The notes under the pieces: model-generated
Database searches by the model: none
The model's input: only the letters and a program-made list of their open reading frames with translations
Told to the model about the DNA's origin: nothing
Translations under genes and position numbers: made by a program
Source: Clostridia bacterium
GTDB lineage: Bacteria; Bacillota; Clostridia; Oscillospirales; Acutalibacteraceae
Assembly: GCA_900769775.1 (NCBI GenBank)
Contig: CAAGHT010000143.1
Location: 1-7,544, forward strand
Length of the DNA: 7,544 nt
Reading direction: 5' to 3'
Part shown: one piece after another, positions 6,753 to 7,544 of the stretch
How positions within the stretch are numbered: position 1 is the stretch's first letter
How the letters are laid out: the number at the start of each line of letters is the position of its first letter

Positions 6753-7253
6753 TTAAAGGTCCTTATACTTTGCAATGATTCCGTCAATGTCCTTTTCGGT
6801 AAGACGGCCGTAAACCTCATCGTTAACGGTGAGTACGGGAGCAAGTCCGCAAGCGCCGATGCAGCGGCAAGCCTCAAGAGAGAACTTTCCGTCAGGTGTG
6901 CACTCGCCGGGCTGGATACCGAGAACCTCTGTAAGGCGGTCGATAAGCTTCTGAGCGCCCTTAACATAGCAAGCGGTTCCAAGGCAAACAGAAATGTTGT
7001 ACTTGCCCTTCGGTGAGAGTGCAAACTGTGCATAGAAGGTTGCAACTCCGTAAACCTTCTCAACCGAAATTCCGAGTCCCTCAGCAATCATCTTCTGAAC
7101 CTCAAGGGGAAGATAACCGTAAATCTCCTGAGCCTCCTGCATTATCTGCATAAGGCAACCGTCAATGTGCTTTCTCTCTGCGATAATAGCCTTGAGCTTT
7201 GCCTCCTGCTCGGGAGTGCCGCTGAAGGGAATTGAGCTTAAATGTTTTTTCAT
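6753..7253 (-). CDS. hydC: NuoE-like [2Fe-2S] subunit of the bifurcating hydrogenase (HydC)
   Basis: This 166-residue protein is homologous to the 24-kDa NuoE subunit of complex I and to HydC of trimeric hydrogenases. A helical N-terminal part (about 14-65) carries the typical LPLEVQKMIAEGLGISVEKV segment. A thioredoxin-like [2Fe-2S] domain follows, with C90-x4-C95 (CLGTAC) and C131-x3-C135 (CIGAC). It should shuttle electrons next to the FMN site of HydB in the cytoplasm. The start is ATG 7253, with a perfect AGGAGG (7262-7267) 8 bases upstream. An in-frame ATG at 7397 would give a 214-residue protein, but it lies upstream of the predicted promoter and its extension has no family similarity. 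It is the first gene of the operon, separated from hydB by about 4 kb of regulatory-type genes, whereas in many bacteria hydC is adjacent to hydB. Confidence 0.94.
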   Translation of the reverse strand: MKKHLSSIPFSGTPEQEAKLKAIIAERKHIDGCLMQIMQEAQEIYGYLPLEVQKMIAEGLGISVEKVYGVATFYAQFALSPKGKYNISVCLGTACYVKGAQKLIDRLTEVLGIQPGECTPDGKFSLEACRCIGACGLAPVLTVNDEVYGRLTEKDIDGIIAKYKDL

Positions 7254-7261
7254 ATAGCTTT

Positions 7262-7267
7262 CCTCCT
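7262..7267 (-). promoter_or_regulatory. Strong Shine-Dalgarno site of the NuoE-like gene
   Basis: A perfect AGGAGG on the minus strand lies 8 bases before ATG 7253. It fixes the start of the first gene and excludes the longer reading frame that begins at 7397. Confidence 0.85.
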
Positions 7268-7311
7268 GTAAATGTAGTTCTGCAAAGCGCGTTTTACCCC
7301 ACTCTGCATAC

Positions 7312-7329
7312 TTGTTAAAATTATAACAC
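7312..7329. promoter_or_regulatory. Candidate Rex operator (redox-sensing repressor box)
   Basis: The plus strand reads TTGTTAA, AATT, ATAACAC. Compared with the clostridial Rex consensus TTGTTAA-N4-TTAACAA, the left half matches at 7 of 7 positions and the right half at 5 of 7. The box covers the whole -10 element (7320-7325) and the expected start of transcription near 7313, an ideal place for a repressor. Rex binds when the NADH/NAD+ ratio is low and releases DNA when NADH is high, which would suit an NADH-consuming hydrogenase. The site is seen in sequence; the identity of the regulator is inferred. Confidence 0.6.
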
Positions 7330-7348
7330 ATTAAATTCAAAAAGTCTA
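7320..7348 (-). promoter_or_regulatory. Sigma-A-type promoter of the hydrogenase operon
   Basis: On the minus strand, TAGACT (7343-7348; 4 of 6 matches to TTGACA) is followed after exactly 17 bases by a perfect TATAAT (7320-7325), with the TG of an extended -10 at 7327-7328. Transcription would begin near 7313, giving a leader of about 60 nucleotides before the NuoE-like gene. A second TATAAT at 7354-7359 has only TCGACA at a 19-base spacing and is judged a weaker alternative. AT-rich sequence surrounds both. Confidence 0.7.
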
Positions 7349-7483
7349 TACCTATTATAATATAAAATAGAAAAATTTTGTCGAATTCCTGTGCCACTTT
7401 TTAACAATCGTTTCATATTGGACAAAATAAGGGAAAGGGAGAGAGGAATGTTTTCTTCGGACGATGTAATTACAATACAAACT

Positions 7484-7517
7484 AAAAAGAAAAACACCCA
7501 TCTTGCGATGAGTGTTT
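7484..7517 (-). terminator. Rho-independent terminator downstream of the tRNA gene
   Basis: On the minus strand an 11-bp stem (arms 7507-7517 and 7492-7502, one G-T wobble) closes a GCAA tetraloop (7503-7506) and is followed by TTCTTTTT (7484-7491). It begins 6 bases after the tRNA 3' end, so it ends the tRNA transcript. It also insulates the hydrogenase operon, whose promoter lies about 140 bases further on. Confidence 0.88.
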
Positions 7518-7523
7518 ATCTTT

Positions 7524-7544
7524 TGGAGCTGGTGGACGGACTCG
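7524..7544 (-). tRNA. tRNA gene, 3' end only (cut by window edge)
   Basis: Reading the minus strand from the edge: the rest of a T-loop (CGAGT), the T-stem 3' arm CCGTC, the acceptor 3' arm CACCAGC, a T discriminator base and an encoded CCA (7524-7526). The spacing (5-base arm, 7-base arm, one base, CCA) is exactly that of a tRNA. The acceptor 5' arm would read GCTGGTG. The anticodon lies outside the window, so the amino acid is not known; threonine is a guess from the acceptor arm. Confidence 0.85.

Noticed and set aside
7265..7305. Possible hairpin (GCAGAG/CTTTGC) in the 5' leader, considered as a riboswitch or attenuator
   Set aside because: The stem is only about 6 bp with a large loop, and no terminator-like or known riboswitch pattern was seen in the roughly 60-base leader.
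7354..7383. Second TATAAT on the minus strand with TCGACA upstream
   Set aside because: The spacing is 19 bases and no extended -10 TG is present; the downstream promoter with 17-base spacing and TG is better. It may still act as a minor promoter.
7254..7397. 48-residue N-terminal extension of the NuoE-like protein
   Set aside because: The extension lies over the predicted promoter and operator and resembles no NuoE N-terminus; AGGAGG is correctly spaced for ATG 7253.
7398..7411. A second Rex half-site (TTGTTAA on the minus strand, near 7401-7408)
   Set aside because: The facing half-site does not match (TGGCACA against TTAACAA), so only one arm is present.
7448..7544. Plus-strand reading frame starting at ATG 7448 behind GAGAGGA, open to the window edge
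   Set aside because: It runs through the terminator hairpin and antisense to the tRNA 3' end, which fully explain the sequence; its product shows no recognisable features.

Overview
The window is almost entirely one minus-strand operon for an electron-bifurcating [FeFe]-hydrogenase of the HydABC type, and its 3' part runs off the left edge. Gene content, Gram-positive style Shine-Dalgarno sites (AGGAGG), a tRNA gene with encoded CCA, and a Rex-like operator point to an anaerobic fermentative Firmicute, most likely class Clostridia. GC content looks moderate, as in gut Oscillospirales/Ruminococcaceae-like lineages, but that placement is inference.

Layout in transcription order (right to left). 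At the right edge is the 3' end of a tRNA gene (7524 to beyond 7544) followed by a Rho-independent terminator (7484-7517). Next comes a promoter with a perfect extended -10 (7320-7348), overlapped by an 18-bp palindrome resembling the binding site of the redox repressor Rex (7312-7329). The operon then reads: a NuoE-like [2Fe-2S] subunit (6753-7253); a DRTGG-domain protein (6369-6725); an RsbW-like stand-alone ATPase (5954-6376); a ferredoxin/[FeFe]-hydrogenase-like protein with the four H-cluster cysteines but altered surroundings and a C-terminal [4Fe-4S] domain (4676-5950); a second DRTGG-like protein (4363-4689); a PHP-domain metal-dependent hydrolase (3626-4363); a second stand-alone GHKL ATPase (3084-3629); a thioredoxin-like ferredoxin (2696-3055); HydB (840-2666); and the N-terminal 273 residues of HydA (1-821).

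How it fits together. HydA, HydB and the NuoE-like subunit should form a soluble cytoplasmic complex that couples oxidation of NADH and reduced ferredoxin to H2 formation, or the reverse. Between the NuoE-like gene and the other structural genes lie six genes that share tight, mostly overlapping junctions and have weak or absent ribosome-binding sites. They encode a putative sensory hydrogenase, two signalling-type ATPases, two DRTGG-like proteins and a PHP phosphoesterase-like protein. The structural genes instead have 18-29 bp gaps and strong Shine-Dalgarno sequences. My reading is that the six genes are a low-abundance H2/redox-sensing or regulatory module embedded in the operon of the enzyme it may monitor. 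The gene families are known to occur near clostridial hydrogenases, but how this set would signal is not evident from the sequence.

Two details stand out. The last ferredoxin motif of HydB has Phe596 where the third cysteine is expected, one base change from Cys. The thioredoxin-like ferredoxin has only three of the usual four cluster cysteines. No mobile elements, CRISPR arrays or long repeats were seen, and no stretch over 300 bases lacks a gene; the longest, about 270 bases (7254-7523), holds the promoter, operator and terminator.
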